The notes below the pieces were generated by a model. That model saw nothing but the letters and a program-made list of their open reading frames with translations. It did not search any database and was not told the DNA's origin. The position numbers and the translations under genes were made by a program. From assembly GCA_037576215.1 (NCBI GenBank), contig JBANDB010000007.1:2077001-2141000 (forward strand): a DNA stretch of 64,000 nt, given 5' to 3'. Origin of the DNA: Armillaria gallica. Lineage: Eukaryota; Basidiomycota; Agaricomycetes; Agaricales; Physalacriaceae. Below are positions 63,517 through 64,000 of this stretch, one piece after another. Positions within the stretch are counted from its first letter, which is position 1, and the number at the start of each line of letters is the position of its first letter.

Positions 63517-64000
63517 CTTGGGACAAGAAAATCGAACCGCCGGGGCCACTGTCTATATAGCCTTTTCGCGTACATATGTTTGCTTTACTTTTGTTTTCCT
63601 TGGCTATATGGACATTTCGAAGAAATAAATCGGAAACAGATGAGGTCCGATACTAGGACAGAGAAGCCTGCGACATCAGCCTTCTTTTACGGGAGGAATT
63701 AGTTGTCAGAAGTAGGAAATTACACAGGAATTGCTGCAGTACATCAGAGGGACCACACGGTGTGTTGAGTGTATCAGAGGAAGCCTGCCGCCGTCCAAGT
63801 TCACTAAAACCACCTCCAAATCACCGTTCAGTCAGATGATGTACCTGAGAAGATACTTACAATATTATATTAGGATCTCTAACTTGGTCGAGTATTACGC
63901 GACTGCACATGCTCTAACATCGCTACGTGATAATCCTATATAGATGGTCGGACAAATTCCTTGCCATTGAATTGTCGGTAGGAACTGATGGCGCGACAAC
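63517..64000 (-). promoter_or_regulatory. GH1 gene C promoter region
   Basis: A CTATATAG box at 63553-63560 lies about 40 bp upstream of the ATG. The stretch 63575-63650 resembles the gene A upstream region (TTTTGTTTTCCTTGGCT, GGACATTTCG). The block at 63740-63880 carries the conserved distal element, shared also with gene B and the orphan copy. Confidence 0.68.

Overview
The window is nuclear DNA of a basidiomycete fungus, most likely an Agaricomycete. The evidence is gene-dense sequence on both strands, genes cut into many exons by introns of about 45-60 nt (GT-AG, with a few GC-AG), and protein families typical of mushroom-forming fungi: FunK1 fungal-type kinases, DUF2235 hydrolases, questin-oxidase-like proteins, Ser/Thr-rich single-pass membrane proteins and large GH1 families. 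All exon models were made by eye from splice signals, reading-frame phase and paralogue comparison. Family names come from memory of conserved motifs, not from a search.

Layout. 0-3.4 kb: start of a TPR protein (minus) head-to-head with a NOP4/RBM28-like ribosome-biogenesis protein (plus). 4.6-11.8 kb: an intact FunK1 kinase, an SRPK-like kinase on the opposite strand, and a truncated second FunK1. 12.2-13.8 kb: a conserved unknown gene. 15.3-17.9 kb: GH1 gene A. 20.5-25.0 kb: a 21-exon DUF2235 hydrolase with a Cys-rich N-terminus and helical repeats. 26.0-27.2 kb: a membrane protein. 27.8-38.3 kb: two questin-oxidase-like paralogues in inverted orientation around a P-loop kinase, a Pil1/eisosome protein and a disordered protein. 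38.9-42.3 kb: an MFS transporter with a damaged splice site, then an MFS pseudogene. 42.9-49.9 kb: mitochondrial dihydrolipoyl dehydrogenase, a conserved unknown gene and an amino-acid permease. 50.2-52.0 kb: a second membrane protein. 53.0-54.5 kb: a third FunK1 copy, a relic. 55.7-63.5 kb: GH1 gene B, an orphan GH1 promoter, a conserved unknown gene and GH1 gene C.

The genes do not form one pathway. Housekeeping genes (NOP4, Pil1, LPD, permease) alternate with duplicated accessory families in different states of decay: GH1 (one intact, one with an altered exon junction, one frameshifted, one promoter only), FunK1 (one intact, one truncated, one relic), MFS (one damaged, one dead) and questin oxidase (both open). 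The main theme of the window is recent segmental duplication and birth-and-death evolution. The most unusual single architecture is the DUF2235 protein, with 14 cysteines packed before the hydrolase domain and a long repeat tail after it.
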